From contig CM018683.1 of NCBI GenBank assembly GCA_009363875.1, forward strand, positions 63,709,207 to 63,773,206: a stretch of DNA of 64,000 nt, written 5' to 3'. This document shows, piece after piece, positions 12,591 through 25,015 of the stretch. The position numbers and the translations under genes are program-made. The stretch comes from Mikania micrantha. Lineage: Eukaryota > Streptophyta > Magnoliopsida > Asterales > Asteraceae. Within the stretch, counting starts at the first letter, position 1; every line of letters starts with the position of its first letter. The notes beneath the pieces are model-generated. The model was given only the letters and a program-made list of their open reading frames with translations. It was not told the DNA's origin and made no database searches.

Positions 12591-13109
12591 TCTTCAAATG
12601 AAAAGGCCATAAATTTCTTGGGTAAATCAAGTTTGGTTATATTCAATTCTGATTGGGTACATATCTTGTACTTTTAATATTCGTAATTAATTAACGCTCT
12701 TCTGTCAAAATTGATGGTATTCAAAAAATGGTATTCAAAAACGTGCAATCATTGATGTGGCAAGAAAATAAAGGATAGTCTAAGTTAGTGGCTGTGCTGT
12801 AATCAATGTGTATGGCAGTAAATCATAATATATGCAGAGAATATGCAGAGAATGTACTGTTGAACGATTGTCGATGTATGACTAGCCTATTTGGTAGAGG
12901 CTAGCCTCTTAAAATAGAAGCTCGTTCAATTTCATACAAGGATGCAATTACGGTGTAATTTATGTGAAGAATAAGCTTAACCGTTCAAAAAAAATATACA
13001 GAGAACATGTGGTCAATATTTAATCTCAATACTTCGTTTGTAATTTATACTTTTTGTAGTTTTCTAGTTCATTATAAGCTAATGGTTCAACCTAGAATGC
13101 AAAAATAAA

Positions 13110-13262
13110 CAATAGTGGCGACAACTAACCTTTAGCGGCGAATTTTTACCACTGGCAACGTTTTTTAGTGGTGAACCTTTAGCGACGACCCATCGCTACT
13201 AAAGCTATTATTGGTGATTTTGAATACTATTAGTGGCGCTAAAGGTCCGTTTTCTTATAGTG
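13110..13262. mobile_element. CACTA element end, truncated
   Basis: The right border in reverse reads CACTATAAGAAAACGGACC, a CACTA-type terminus. Inside are repeats on the theme TTTAGCGGCGA / TAGTGGCGCTAAAGG, as in CACTA subterminal regions. The left end is missing. Confidence 0.55.
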
Positions 13263-13547
13263 TTATATTAGGACAAGTTATTTTTTTAAAAAAAAAGGTC
13301 TAACATGTAAAAAATGATAAAACATGTTTTGCTGGTCTTATAAAGACTAACCAACTGGAAATTCTTGTTCGTGTTTATTTATTAACAAATTAAACTTGTT
13401 CAAGAACATTTCACGAATGAAAACAAGCATATTTTATTTAGAAAATAAAAATCTTTTTTTTTCAATCTCAAACATGAAACATAATCGTTTTATATAAATA
13501 TAAAATTAAACATTTGATAAAAAAGTAAAAGTATATAGCTATTTTAA

Positions 13548-13639
13548 GGTGTAGTTAAGGTGTCCTCCCTAAAATAGGTTGAGGGTTCTAGTCCCATAGT
13601 GGACAAAAGGTGGAAAAAATTTGCTGTTCAAAAAAAAAA
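13548..13639 (+). mobile_element. Short SINE-like retroposed element with 11-bp TSD
   Basis: A box B-like GGGTTCTAGTCCC lies at about 13582-13594 and an A-run ends the unit. It is flanked by AGCTATTTTAA at 13537-13547 and again at 13640-13650, an 11-bp target duplication typical of L1-type retroposition. At 92 bp it is probably 5'-truncated. Confidence 0.75.
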
Positions 13640-13984
13640 AGCTATTTTAAAACGAAGGAAAAGTTAAAAAATAATAATCATAATTAAAATTAAAATTACG
13701 ATAAATTGATGTTTCAAATATCTAAGTTTAAAATTACTATTTTTTAAAAAAGAAAAGATACAAATTTTAAAGAAAATATGTCACCTAATAGTACTCAAGT
13801 TTCTTAAGTATTTATTTTTTTTAAAACGCTTAATAAAAGTTGAGTGACTTTAAAGAGAAAAAAAAAAAACTTTTGATAACTTAATTGGAATACTTGAGAA
13901 AGTTGTTTATAATTTTACAAAGTTACTCCTATTAAAATTGACCATATACTTTATTTATTAGTGCATTAAGATATAGTACAAATA

Positions 13985-14175
13985 AGCCTAGCCACGATAT
14001 GAGTCTACGAGCCAAGCCAGGCAGCCAGCTATGGCTCGGACTAGGCTCGGTTACAAAACTTGTCGGCTCGATTCGGCTTAGTTACAAATGAGTTTTATTC
14101 AAGCCGAGCTTTATATAATCTTTTTCGAACAAGCTACAAGTGAGAACCGAACTACAAGCTTTTTAGACAACCCTA
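13985..14175. repeat. GAGCC/GGCTCG-rich repeat (hAT-like fragment)
   Basis: GC-rich patch with ACGAGCCAAGCC, TGGCTCGGACTAGGCTCGG and CAAGCCGAGCT. It is similar in style to 63700-63850. Probably a non-autonomous hAT fragment; no ends defined. Confidence 0.4.
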
Positions 14176-14755
14176 TACACAACATATATGGACACACAAT
14201 TTGCTATTGTGTGTTTATTTTAACACTATATAAGTAAAACATTAACCAGAATAAGCGTTACTTACAAATTCAATCAACTGGATGAAGACATTACCTCCTA
14301 GGTCTTAAGTTTAAATCCAAACAAAAAATAAATATTTAAAAGTAGTTTAAAAATAAGAGTATGAGAGTATCGTTGTTCAAGGAAAGAAAAAGAAAAGTTT
14401 TACTTATAAATACATTTATTAAAAAATAAACAATCTTTTGATTTCATGTAAAGAAATTTAAACAAGTCAATAACTTATGGCACTAGGCAAACATCAGCCC
14501 CATATATGATTTTACGACTTTACAGAGAGACCTGTGTTTTTAGTAAACAGTCGCCCAACACATGGTCCATTAAATACAAAAGAAATCACAATATACCCAC
14601 TTTACGCACGAACATATTTCGCTATTCATTCATCTTTAATTTACGCATGATCATATCATCCTCATACATATCAGAGGATCCGACTACACATGATATTATT
14701 TACACCCACCTTAACATAACTTATCTCCATCGACACCACACCAGGGTCGGGTGTC

Positions 14756-17700
14756 CTAAAACATACCATCGGTTACCCACGAATCCGCCATTCCTTCTTT
14801 CCAAACGCCCCATCGCCACTTCAATTCAGGCCAACGAGTCGTACACTTAGAGATAAAACTTCTCGATACATTACCAACAACATCGCGATGGATAAACAAT
14901 GACACCTCAGACAGCCCGATGCAGTTGTCCAACACGCAAACAACCGACGAGAAAGTCAATGATGGGTCAACTAACAACAAATACACACGCAACTTTTTAA
15001 ACCCTTCCCTTCCGTCTGAATCCCAACCTAACAGGTTGTAGCACGACTCGAGTTCCAACCAAGCACTTGACTTGATACATAAAGAACTCATGTTAGGAAA
15101 AAGACTGAACACCTTCTCAAGGGTAAATTGGGAACATTTAACCGCCCCTCGTGTCCAATTACGTGAATCTACTGTTAAATTTTCTACTGTTGGGGTAACC
15201 TGGAAGTTTAAAAGAGTAGCGTCGATGTATAAACACTCAAGCCAAAAAGTTTTCAAATTCTCAAACCTTTTGACTAAAAATGTGTCTGCATGATCAAAGG
15301 CGAGATGGAGTTTAGATAACAAAGGGGCTTCAATATACAGCGAAGCGGGTCGTATGCATTCAAGTTTGAGGGTAATGAGATTGGGTGTGATTAAAGTCAA
15401 AGATGAGGGAGCATTAGATACAGCCCAATGGCAGGTTTTTAAGTTAAGAAGGTGGATTTTGGGTAGTTTAAATCCTCCAACACCTATTAAGTTAAGAACT
15501 TGAAGATTAGGAAAGGATTTGTTGAACTCGTTTAGATCCTCATCATCTAATCGTATGAATTCTAGTGTCAAACTTGTTAGCATCGGCATTGGATTCAAAT
15601 TTTCCACCGACAGCCATGCGTTCTTCACCTCTAATTCAATAAGATTGTGACCTGCATTTACCAAAACAGAGTCGATTTAACATCACTGAATTAGAAAATT
15701 CGCTACAATACGTATTAGTGATGAACATAGTGCAATTAAAGCTTAATCATAATCATTCATAAGCCCTTATTTGGATATAATTTCACAGAATAATTTCCAT
15801 TTTAAAACATTTAATATAACTTAATCAAGATATCGTCACAGTATGGTCAAATGTCATGTATTACTGGAAAAACAAATTCTATTTCATATCCATCGTCTTT
15901 CACAAGTCCTTATCTGAGATAATCGGGACCAGTTACAAAATCACACTCAAAAATGAAGAAGTGACTCATGGCTACTTCTAAAGCAGTTAAGTAGCACCAT
16001 TGAATTAAACATAACATTTTTACTCTATTTCTAATTTGAATTATCACATAATCAGCTGAACAGGGTATAAGAAAAGAGTTTTAGAGTTCCAAGAATCCGG
16101 TTCACCGTATCTTTGGGTTGCTTAATAAGATCACTAATTTCATCATGTTCTTTTGAAATAAACACTTTGGAATATGCAACTTCAAACTGCTTATTAAACA
16201 GTTTTTTTTTTCACTTGCAAATAACCAGATAAGCTGTTTGATAAGCAATCCGAAATGCCTTGAAAACTACGCCATGTTGTATAAAAACACAATACTAGAA
16301 AAACAATTCTAATTAGCAATCAGAACACAATTTTATCCAGCAATTGTTGCAAACTCAATTGCTTGAACACACAATGCAATGACAACTACCTAGCAATTTT
16401 ATAGATATTTGGATTAACAAAATCTTCATCCATACAATTAGAACAACATCAACAACAACAAAACACAAGTAATTCGGACTTGTTCCATGGCTAATTGTAG
16501 GGCTTTAGGAGCGTGAAATGTAGGAAAACCATACATTTATCTTTGTAGAAAAAGAGCTGCTGAGACAACCACTAATAAACAAACAGACATGTACAAACAT
16601 GCATAATCATGTAAAATACAGAAACATAAAGATAAAGAATTACTAATATAAGCAAAATGATGGCATGATAAAGTGACAACATATGTACATTATAAGACAC
16701 AATTAGAACAAAAAACAGCAATTAACTAGAAACCTAATTGTTGAGGGGTAACCATGGTTTAAAAAGGCTGTCTGAGGCCTGCCTCGAGGCTTATGCCTCG
16801 GCCAAGGCTTTGGGGAAAAACATAAGAGGATTAGCCTCATGGGGGTAAGCTAAAACCTAAGCCTCAGCCCGTCCAAGGAGGTCCGAGGCAGTGAGACGAG
16901 GGCCACGAGGCTTTGAGGCTTAGGCCTCACTATAAATGCCTAATTTCTATTTTTTGGATTGCTTTTTACCTATTTGGACTGTTTTTGACCCATTTATTAA
17001 AAAATTGGCCAGCCAACCAAAACCCTAATTTCATTGTTCAGTATTTCAACCATTTGATCGACTTTCTGATTCGGTTATTCTTCTATACTTCGACCAACCC
17101 AGATGCCCGATCTTCATACGCCAACCCAAATCATCGTTCTTCATACGCCACTCGATTGACATTTAGAATCTATCATCTCCAAACTCCTGAGTCCTAACTT
17201 TCAGATTGAAAAGCCCATCTCTTAATCAGCTTTCGATCATCTCTAGGTGTTATTGATTGAGAATGATGCGAAGAAAAATGAGTTTTATAATACTTAAATC
17301 TCATAATATTACTAAATTAGGTTGTTGAACTATTTTTGTGCTTAAATTGTGACACTTATGGCATTTGTTTTGTGTTAAATTGTGATTTTTATGAGATGTA
17401 TATATTATTTTATTTATACTTTAATAATGTCCATAGTTGGAGAAATCGCTAGTCGGTCGGCGAGGCAGGGACTAGGGATTAATCGGGATTCATTGGATTG
17501 GAATTTTTAAATAGAATTTTTCAAAATTTTATATATATATATATATATATACATACAAATACACACATCAATATAAATATAATACTTCAAAGTTCAAATA
17601 TTTTTCTAATAAACAAAGTACTTAAAAATTCAAACATTAATATAAGCATACTTGGGAGTCGACTAAGACCGATCGTGTGCAACTGCTTTTTGACCAATCG

Positions 17701-19056
17701 ATTGTGATTTTGGGAGTCGACTGAGACAGGGAAGAAGAAAAACCACAATTTCTTTGGGCTTGGACCGAAATTTTTGGCTTAGACATAAAATTATTGACCT
17801 GTTTACCGATTTTTTGCCCTGTTGACCGATATTTTGCTCTGTTGACCGATTTTTTTCCCTTGGACCGATTAATTCGACTAGGCCGACTAGCCCCGACTAG
17901 GCCCGACTAGCGCCGACTAGTGATTTTTGAACCGACTGGGCAAAAATTAATCCGCTTAGGTCCAACTAGCGATTAATCCCGATTTTTACAACACTGATAA
18001 TGTCTCGAGGCTAACACCTCGTGAGACTAAAAAAAAACACCTCGAGGCTCATTTTCATTCTTTTAAATCTTGGGGGTAACTTTACATAATTGTATTAAAG
18101 CTTATTCAAGTTTTCCAGACTCAAAGTTTTTTTTTTCTTTTTTCAATCGAAATCATTTTACTTTTAGTGTTCCAATCATGTATAATCTTTTTTCACAAAA
18201 GTATTTTTCTCCCATAGTATCAATTTAGGCAAATGAAACATATTTACCGATTATTATTTAATGATTATTTACTTTTTTTTCAGTTTGATAAAAATTTAAC
18301 AATTATCAAACTTGCTACCCAGAAATTTCTATTATTCACTAACACCTTGCATTTCAAGTTAACTAGAAAAATGTAATCACTGGACAGCAAGTAAGATTCA
18401 TATGTTTCTAGTTTTTAAGAAAATTTAGCATTTATCGAAAATTATACAAGGTTCAGAAACCCGAACAAATTTGAGTTAGTTTATGGATATACAGAAGTTC
18501 AATTTCACAGGTATTATATGATTAGAATCGTTAACATTTAACAGCAAGGCTAGAAGATATAAACATAAATGATTCCAGCATGAATAACGAACTTACAGTA
18601 CGAGGAAACCAGAGGCAACAGATTCGATCGACGCCAACACGATTGAACCCAAAAGTCCGAAATCGAGAGCGATTTTAACTGTCCGGAAACCCTAGGCAGC
18701 CACTCCTCAACAAAATCCCCATCGGTGAGGAAGAGATCATCCGCCTCATCCTCAACGTCGTCGTACGACACATCTCGGAGCGGTTTCTCCGTGCCGATAC
18801 AAACCGATTCAATAACTCTCAGATTCGAAACAAGATTGAGGAAAATTGACTTGAAAGGTGTAATCAATTGGGAAGAATTCGAAACCCTAGATCTTGATTT
18901 GATGTATCTGATCAATGAGCATTGAAGATTGATCGATCGAAGGTCTGATGAGAGGGAATTGAAAGTCTTCGAAGCGAGTCGGCAGCGAGCTACATCGGCC
19001 GAGTCGTTGAGTCGACTCAATATCTCGAGGACCAGAGATTGTGGAAGTTGATCCAT
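14756..19056 (-). CDS. F-box/LRR protein (At4g29420-like), 2 exons
   Basis: Exon 1 runs 19056-18597 and exon 2 runs 15651-14756. The donor is GTAAGT after TAC T and the acceptor is TGCAG, so Tyr-Cys-His reads across the junction; total 451 aa. The N-terminus MDQLPQSLVLEILSRL is an F-box (about residues 1-45), the part that binds SKP1 in SCF ubiquitin ligases. The rest is leucine-rich repeats (PMLTSLTLEFIRLDD, FPNLQVLNLIGVGGF, NLITLKLECIRPASLY), expected to bind the substrate. The sequence resembles Arabidopsis At4g29420 as I recall it; the substrate is unknown. An ATG ten codons upstream (19086) is in frame, but MDQLP is the usual family start. The 2945-bp intron holds two nested hAT elements. 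Confidence 0.9.
16753..18072. mobile_element. hAT-like element in the F-box gene intron, outer
   Basis: Flanked by identical 8-bp direct repeats GGGGTAAC at 16745-16752 and 18073-18080, the TSD size of hAT elements. The ends are short inverted repeats: CATGGTTTAAAA on the left, and CAAGATTTAAAA reading in from the right. CTCGAGGC and GAGGCTTAGGCCTC motifs crowd both ends, as in hAT subterminal regions. No transposase is seen. Net length without the nested element is about 750 bp. Confidence 0.85.
17432..17996. mobile_element. hAT-like element nested in the outer hAT
   Basis: Bordered by identical 8-bp direct repeats ATAATGTC at 17424-17431 and 17997-18004. Inverted termini: CATAGTTGGAGAAATCG on the left, and CAGTGTTGTAAAAATCG reading in from the right. 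GACTAG / CGATTAATC motifs are dense at both ends. A (TA)n run lies at 17530-17551. A relative is present at 53473-53629. No coding capacity. Confidence 0.85.
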
Positions 19057-19837
19057 GGCGACAAACACTGGTGTCTGAAAAAACATTGAACGGGTTGAAA
19101 CGTTTTATACTTTGGATGTTTAATTTACATTTATTCCCCTCAAGCTTTAAAAATTGTTTGAATTTACCCCTCCAGTATAAAAATATACAAAAAAGCAATA
19201 AAAAGTCAAAATTTTGTAGCAATTTGACACAAGTGTTTTATGGAAGGACAATAAAATGAGTGGTGCGAGAATTCTCAATAATCAAGAAAAATCCAAAATA
19301 ACTAAAAGTATAAAGATTTTTAGAGATCTTACGTTTAATCCTTTTGAGTCGGTGTCTTCTAAGAATTTGTCTCTCCAACATATTTTAAGGTAGTAAGGTT
19401 TGTCTTAATCCCTATTTTTAGACTTCACTCAAAAATGTAAATTTACTGGGTATCTTTGTTTATTTGTTTATACATTTGATCATTTTTTTACTTGCATATT
19501 ATCAAATATCCTTTCTTGACTTTAACATGTCCCATCGTATCGACAAGGTTGTGCTACACTGTAAATGCTTGATTATAAGAGTAATGTTCTGTAACAACAT
19601 ATGGTCAAATTCCCATTGCGCCACTGCTATCTAAAAAGCAATGGGGGCGAGCTAACATAACATGATATACATGACATGATAAGACACGAGTATGACATGA
19701 TAACCAATCATGTCATTTTTTCAAACACGAATTTCTTTAGAAACATGTTACAAGATAAGACATGTTTAAAGATATGGTAAAAATCACATATTTATTTATT
19801 TTAAAAAAAAGAGTCAAAAATTATAAACATGTTTAAA
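19057..19837. other. F-box gene upstream region, no gene seen
   Basis: AT-rich DNA between the F-box start codon and the giant MULE. A patch at 19650-19760 is rich in ACATGACATGATAAG, resembling the edge of a decayed hAT element. No clear TATA box or exon was identified. Confidence 0.5.
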
Positions 19838-19847
19838 CACTTTAACA

Positions 19848-20115
19848 GAAATTTTTTTTGAAATGGTATATTGTAGAAAAAAAAATTAGGATAATGGTGA
19901 GGTCAAAAAAAAAAAGGAAAATGGTTAAACCGAGATTCCTAGTTGCGGTTTAGGAGTAAATTTTAATTTAGAAATCTGAACTTTGCAGGGTGTCAGGTAT
20001 ACCGCAATTCACAGTTGCGGTTTAGGACAAAACGATTAATCCGCAATTTATAGTTGCGGTTTAGGAACATGGCAAACTAACGGCGTTAACTTCAACTTTG
20101 GATTCTCTTTCTCAT
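19848..20115 (+). repeat. Left terminal inverted repeat of the giant MULE
   Basis: Matches the reverse complement of 35059-35322 almost throughout by eye, with a few substitutions and small indels. It contains three spaced copies of AGTTGCGGTTTAGG, two of them preceded by CCGCAA so that they form small hairpins (about 20010-20033 and 20040-20063). These repeated sites are candidates for transposase binding. Confidence 0.9.
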
Positions 20116-20483
20116 CAACTGATGAACTACAAATACGCAACACAAATAATGCCTGTAACTTTCACATGCATGTGCAAGCCTGTATATATTTTTACTCAAA
20201 AAGTTGAAAAAATTAATTTTTACTCAAACACTTATTTTTTGCTGCAACACTTCTAGTATATAATTTAAATTAAACAATTATTTACTCAATTTTTAAAGTG
20301 TTTAAATGTAGTTCACTATAAATACTTCATTAAATTATTTTAAAGTAATCTAAAGATTATTTTACACCTAAAAATACTAAAACCGAGAAACATTAAATAA
20401 AATAAACTGAAAACCACTAGTAATATTAAAAACATGAAATAAAACAAACAGAAACTCACATACATGATAAAAAGATACAATAA
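20116..20483. other. MULE subterminal spacer
   Basis: AT-rich DNA between the left TIR and the transposase 3' end. It includes CATGCATGTGCAAG (about 20165), echoing GCATGCATGTGAAAG motifs near the right TIR. No gene. Confidence 0.5.
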
Positions 20484-22982
20484 CTAGTTTTGTCGATATG
20501 GACAACTGTTGATCCTGTGACCCGTTCTTTTACAACCAGAACACCTACGACCTGTCATTTCCTCTGTGTAGTTGGCGTCCATCTCGTTATGCATCCTCCT
20601 CGCACGTCGTCTTCCCCTTAATATGGTTATCTTTGATGGGTCCCCAATGATTCGCCAACCGGCGTACAACCAATCTTCTGTATGAGACACCGGAAAATAC
20701 TAGTTGTTGTATTGTGCACAATATGTTTCTGTAAAAAACCTTGGGTCCGTAGTTGTTCTTGGGCTTTCACGTAGGTGGTGGCAAATTGCAATTGCATGGC
20801 TACATGGGAACCGGTAAATTTGCCACTTACCACAAGAGCAAGTTTTTTCCTTGAATTCTACTGTATAAGGACTATAGACAGATTTCGATGTTTGTAAGGG
20901 TGTCTCCACCATGAACCTTTGATGACGTGCTGAATAAGGGTATACCCTGTGTTGACGAGCCCTTATTTCACGTGTATGGAAGAGTGTCCACATGCGGTGA
21001 GGAAAGTCCGTTGAGCAATTATACGCGGTTGTGTAGTGTATGGCGCATTGTTCAGCTTCTCTACTTAAAGGTATATTCAATTAATGCCTTTATTGGGAGC
21101 ATCCTGGCACCACGTAACACATTGTTCATGCTTTCCGATATGTTCGTGATGAGTATACCCCATCGGCGATTCCCACGGTCATACATGACTGTCCATTTTG
21201 TTTTATCGATTTCTTTTAGGTACTGCCACGCTTGTTTGTTTGTTGCCTTAAGTTCATCCATCAGGCGTTCATACTTTCTTTCTTGTGTTGCGCTTCCGAT
21301 CTCCCAACACATCCTTTTCAAGCTCACACTCTTGAACTTCGCCATGAAATTGCTTCTCACGTGCCTTAGACAAAATCGATGGTACGCATGGGGTTCCTTT
21401 CAGGATTCTAAATTATCCATGGCGTGTTTTATACCGGCATGTCTGTCCGAAATTACACACAACGTTCGCCTTGCAGGGTCTTCAACGTTTTTGGCAAATT
21501 TTTGAAGAAACCACTTCCAGCTCTCGTTTGTTTCTTCATCCACCAATGCGTACGCAATCGGCAAGGTCATGTTGTTTGCATTTTTGGAAACCGCCATCAA
21601 TATTTTTCCCTTGTAAGTTCCCCTTAGATGGGTGGCATCTATAGAGATTACAGGAATGCAAAAACTAAATGCTTCGATACTTGGACGGAACGCCCAAAAT
21701 ACATACTTGAATACTGAGAAATCACTTGTATTACTGGGATGATGTAACCACTGGACAACGGTACCATGGTTAGCTTGTTGTAGTGCCATTATGTAGCTTG
21801 GTAATTCATGGAAGTTTTCATCCCAGGTACCGTATATGTTTTCGATGGCTTTTTTCTGGCAGCCCAAGCCTTGCCGTAAATGATATCAACATTCAGATTC
21901 TCTTTGATTAGAGACTGAATTTGTTTCACAGCATAAGATAAATCTGCAAGAACTTGTTCTCGGATGTGGGCTGCTACAACTTTTGATCTTAGGGCCCGGT
22001 TATTGTTGCGAGTAACAGTGGTGAAACATGAGTGAGCCGGTGTCCATGTTGTCATTTTGAAACAATTGGAATCTTTTAATTTTCTTGTTGTGCATGTCCA
22101 TAGACATGGTTGAGAGGTTTCGTGCCGGTTGTTGTTGGTTTGCTTGATACTTTTACATTTGGCTGTCAAGACTTTTGGTAGGGTATCTGCCATAAATATC
22201 TCTCTGTTCTGGCTGATATTCCACATTCTAACGGCGTAATCAACTTGTTTTTTTGAAGTGAAATACATATTTAAACGTATTCTGGATCTTTTTCATCCCA
22301 AAACTCCATTTCATCTTCCCCAAAATTATCCAGGGGAATATAGTCTTCATCCATTCCTCTACCAACAACATTAAGTCCGGGAAAATGGGTAAGTCCCTGA
22401 CTTTGTTGCTGAGGCAAAGGAGGGATTGGTTCGTCGTCTTCTGATTCATATTCAGAAAGAGAGGGTTCACTCTCTTCTGTTTCTTCAATTTCTTCCGCAA
22501 GAGAGTCTTACAAAAAAATTATTGTATTAGCATTTACAACATACTATTAGGGTGATAAAAATAATTAAAAAGGAAGTAAAATAACCTTCTGCGTTCTATG
22601 CAATGGTTGAGGAACTACCATATTCATGTTGATGCAAGTTGAGAACTACCGTCGTCCACGTAACATGAATTTTACATGTGTAACCCGGAATAAGAGAAGC
22701 TAGTTGGTATATTAAATACATATCACTTTCTTGTTGAATATGTGAGGTATATGAACCTCCATTGTATTCATAGTGGAGTGTTAAGTCCAGACAACAAGAT
22801 TGATGGTCAATTTGAACACATCTACATATGTTGTCAACCAACTCGAAATAATTGGTCTGATAAGTAACTAAAAACGAAGTGCAACAAGTTCCCGGAGCAG
22901 GTAAAACAACCCCTTGTGTGTATGACACTTTACCCCCATAATATAATTGTACCACAAATGGATTGAATGGCAAAGAAGCCAT
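20484..22982 (-). pseudogene. MuDR-type (MURA) transposase, recently broken
   Basis: The gene reads on minus from ATG at 22982. In order: an N-terminal domain MASLPFNPFVVQLYYGG (22982-22596); an acidic linker (EEIEETEESEPSLSEYESEDD, about 22500-22420); the MuDR DNA-binding region (MYFTSKKQVDYAVRMWNI onward, 22268-21900); the MULE transposase core (21867-21400) with Asp in ISIDATHLRGTYKG and in VISDRHAGIKHAM; RWGILITNISESMNN; a SWIM zinc finger CSCGKWQIYRFPCSH (about 20850); and a terminal zinc knuckle CSGCKRTGHRINSC. Disruptions seen: a TAG after SSSTIA near 22597 (or a mis-called splice), frameshifts near 22265 and in an A-run near 21855, a TGA near 21405, and a frameshift near 21065. The domain set is complete, so loss of function looks recent. 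A TATA box lies 49 bp upstream. Confidence 0.9.
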
Positions 22983-23030
22983 TTGAATGAGAAAGGAAAG
23001 ATTTGTTTGAATGAGGAAGAAGAAAGGTTC

Positions 23031-23038
23031 TATTTATA
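23031..23038 (-). promoter_or_regulatory. TATA box for the MURA transposase
   Basis: On minus it reads CTATAAATAG, about 49 bp upstream of the MURA ATG at 22982. It forms one half of a divergent promoter with the TATA at 23175 on +. Confidence 0.65.
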
Positions 23039-23174
23039 GCTGATAAATGGTTCATCTGACATATTTTTTTTAAATAATAATATGACCATTATTTTTAGGT
23101 TAATATTTTAATGATATTAACAAATGAATTCAATATCCTTTTTGAAACTACCATTATAACCCTTACGTTTTGTT

Positions 23175-23182
23175 TATAAAAG
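23175..23182 (+). promoter_or_regulatory. TATA box for the small divergent gene
   Basis: TATAAAAG lies 41 bp upstream of the ATG at 23224. Only 241 bp separate this start codon from that of MURA, and each side has its own TATA box facing outward. Confidence 0.65.
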
Positions 23183-23272
23183 CCAATGTATGAGGAAGGA
23201 AAAAATGCACTCATCCATTCCTAATGTCTAATTCACCACCCAGTAAAATGGAATCATCATCCTCTCGTCCAA

Positions 23273-25015
23273 TGATGTCGACGGAGCTTAGATAATAAAC
23301 TAACTAAAAACCGACTCTAAAACTAGACAAAAAGTAATAAATCTAGACTCTCTAAAACCTAAACTACCGACAGGCAAGTGTACCTATCGTATGTAGCAAG
23401 ACAAAAGTAAGTCCGGATATCGAACCCACAGACTTCTACAGACTGTACTAACTAGACTCTATGACTTATCTATACAAAATTTGTACTTAAATAAAATAAT
23501 ATTAAGGAGGGGGTTTTCTAGCAAAACTAAGAATAACTTAAATAAACTAAAACAGACGAGCAAACAAAGACTAAACCAGAGAAGAAAAGAAACACTACCT
23601 AGGCTTGAATCATATACATGCTTGACAAGGTTCTCTCGGGGATGGAACTAATGTGATACCGGGATCTTAAAATACTAAACTCACAGGAAACCTAGAGCAC
23701 CCTCGACCCTTCTCAAGGATAGTCAACTAAGGATCCGAAAAGCCGTTAAACCACCGGATACATGGATTTCCCTCACAGGTCATCCAACTATTTATGAAAT
23801 ATCTACTAGATTATATACCTCACAGTACAATAATCTCAAAACACCTAAGAAATAACTGTAAAACACTCTACCTCACGGCGCGAAAGTCACAGTTCACTTA
23901 AATGCTAGGGATAACTTGGGTTTTCCTATTGGACTCGATAAACAAGGTTTGATAGACTAATCAGACTGATCTTCTCACGAAGCCTCTAACCTAACAAGCT
24001 AACAACCAAGACTTATCGACAACTTCTCACCTCACGGCTATTAAAGTTGGTTGCACATCTTAATCGTCTAAATCATAATAAAACACTCCTATGAATCACT
24101 CGGCCAAAGCAACTCATCCACTAATCAAAAACACACAGTAATTGATTCTAGCATGCACCGATTATGTGACAGACAATCACCAAGATACATGAGGAACATA
24201 ATATCAATCATTCAAACAATAAAAGACAGACACATACATCCAATATTCAAAACCAAATCTTTAAATCATAAATCCATCACATCAACATGTTCCAACACCG
24301 AAATACCAAAATCAAACATGCATAATCATCTAACCTAGATAGTTCTAAGATTTTAGCCACTAAACATCATATGAAAACAAACCATAATCTGTTTAATGTA
24401 AATGAAAAACATAGGAATCGAATAAAAACAAAGAAACCGAATAAACCGAATGATGAACACCCGATGTCTTCGATCCTAAGCCTTGATTCTTCAATCCTTA
24501 GCTTCCAAAACCTTGAGATCGCCTCCAATCGCCCCTAGATACCTCTCTGATCGTCCCACCACGAATGTCCCAGCCTCAGCCGTTTCAATTAGGTTAAATT
24601 CCAAAATTCTGGAAATCAACCCGCGTCGCGTAACGCGACATGTGTCTCCAAGCCCGTCGCGTAGCGCGACGGGTTCCGCTACCCAACAAAATAGTCGGGT
24701 CAACCGACATTATTAAGTGAGGGGCATTTCAGTCATTTCCACCTGTCGCGTAGCGCGACAGGGTTTCCTATGGTCCTCGCGTAACGCGAGGGATTGAAAA
24801 ATCCAGAATTCTTCTTTCTTTGTTCTTGTATCTATTCTCGTTCAACCGGACACTCGTTTCCTTGATCTTTTATGCCAAAATGATGTGTTTATAACCTGTA
24901 AGCATGAAATTACAAAATTGTGAAGAACCAGCTTTAATTGACTCTAAAATCTAATAAACTGTACAGAAACGAAATAAAAACAAATAGAAAAATAGATGTG
25001 TTTTGCAACACATCA
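23273..25015 (-). repeat. 3' LTR of the Athila-like element
   Basis: Same length (1743 bp) as 29502-31244 at a constant offset of 6229 bp, and identical in every segment compared. It carries four CG-rich palindromes between 24625 and 24791. Confidence 0.95.
24625..24791. repeat. Cluster of CGCG palindromes in the LTR
   Basis: Four hairpin-forming sites: 24625-24639 (GTCGCGTAACGCGAC), 24653-24673 (arms CCCGTCGCG around TAG), 24742-24762 (arms CCTGTCGCG around TAG) and 24775-24791 (CCTCGCGTAACGCGAGG). The stems extend differently outside a common TCGCGTARCGCGA core, so paired bases have co-varied. The same set occurs in the other LTR at 30854-31020. Confidence 0.95.

Larger units (their letters stand above)
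8088..14755. other. Intergenic region with decayed repeats, no gene seen
   Basis: About 6.7 kb between the methyltransferase and the F-box gene. Besides the items listed separately, it has a GACTAGACCGGTCAGAC-rich repeat at 8830-9060, tandem duplicates at 10550-10870 (the unit TTAGTCCGTCTCAAACCGT occurs three times) and long AT-rich stretches. I found no convincing exon; the open frames here are short and low-complexity. Confidence 0.6.

Noticed and set aside
14506..14850. 114-codon open frame on + at the F-box 3' end
   Set aside because: Partly antisense to the F-box/LRR exon; the rest is AT-rich downstream DNA.
20927..21505. 192-codon open frame on +
   Set aside because: Antisense of the MURA pseudogene.
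24625..24791. Regular short palindromes resembling a CRISPR array
   Set aside because: Only four sites with variable flanks, in a plant LTR, also present in the partner LTR. No array structure.
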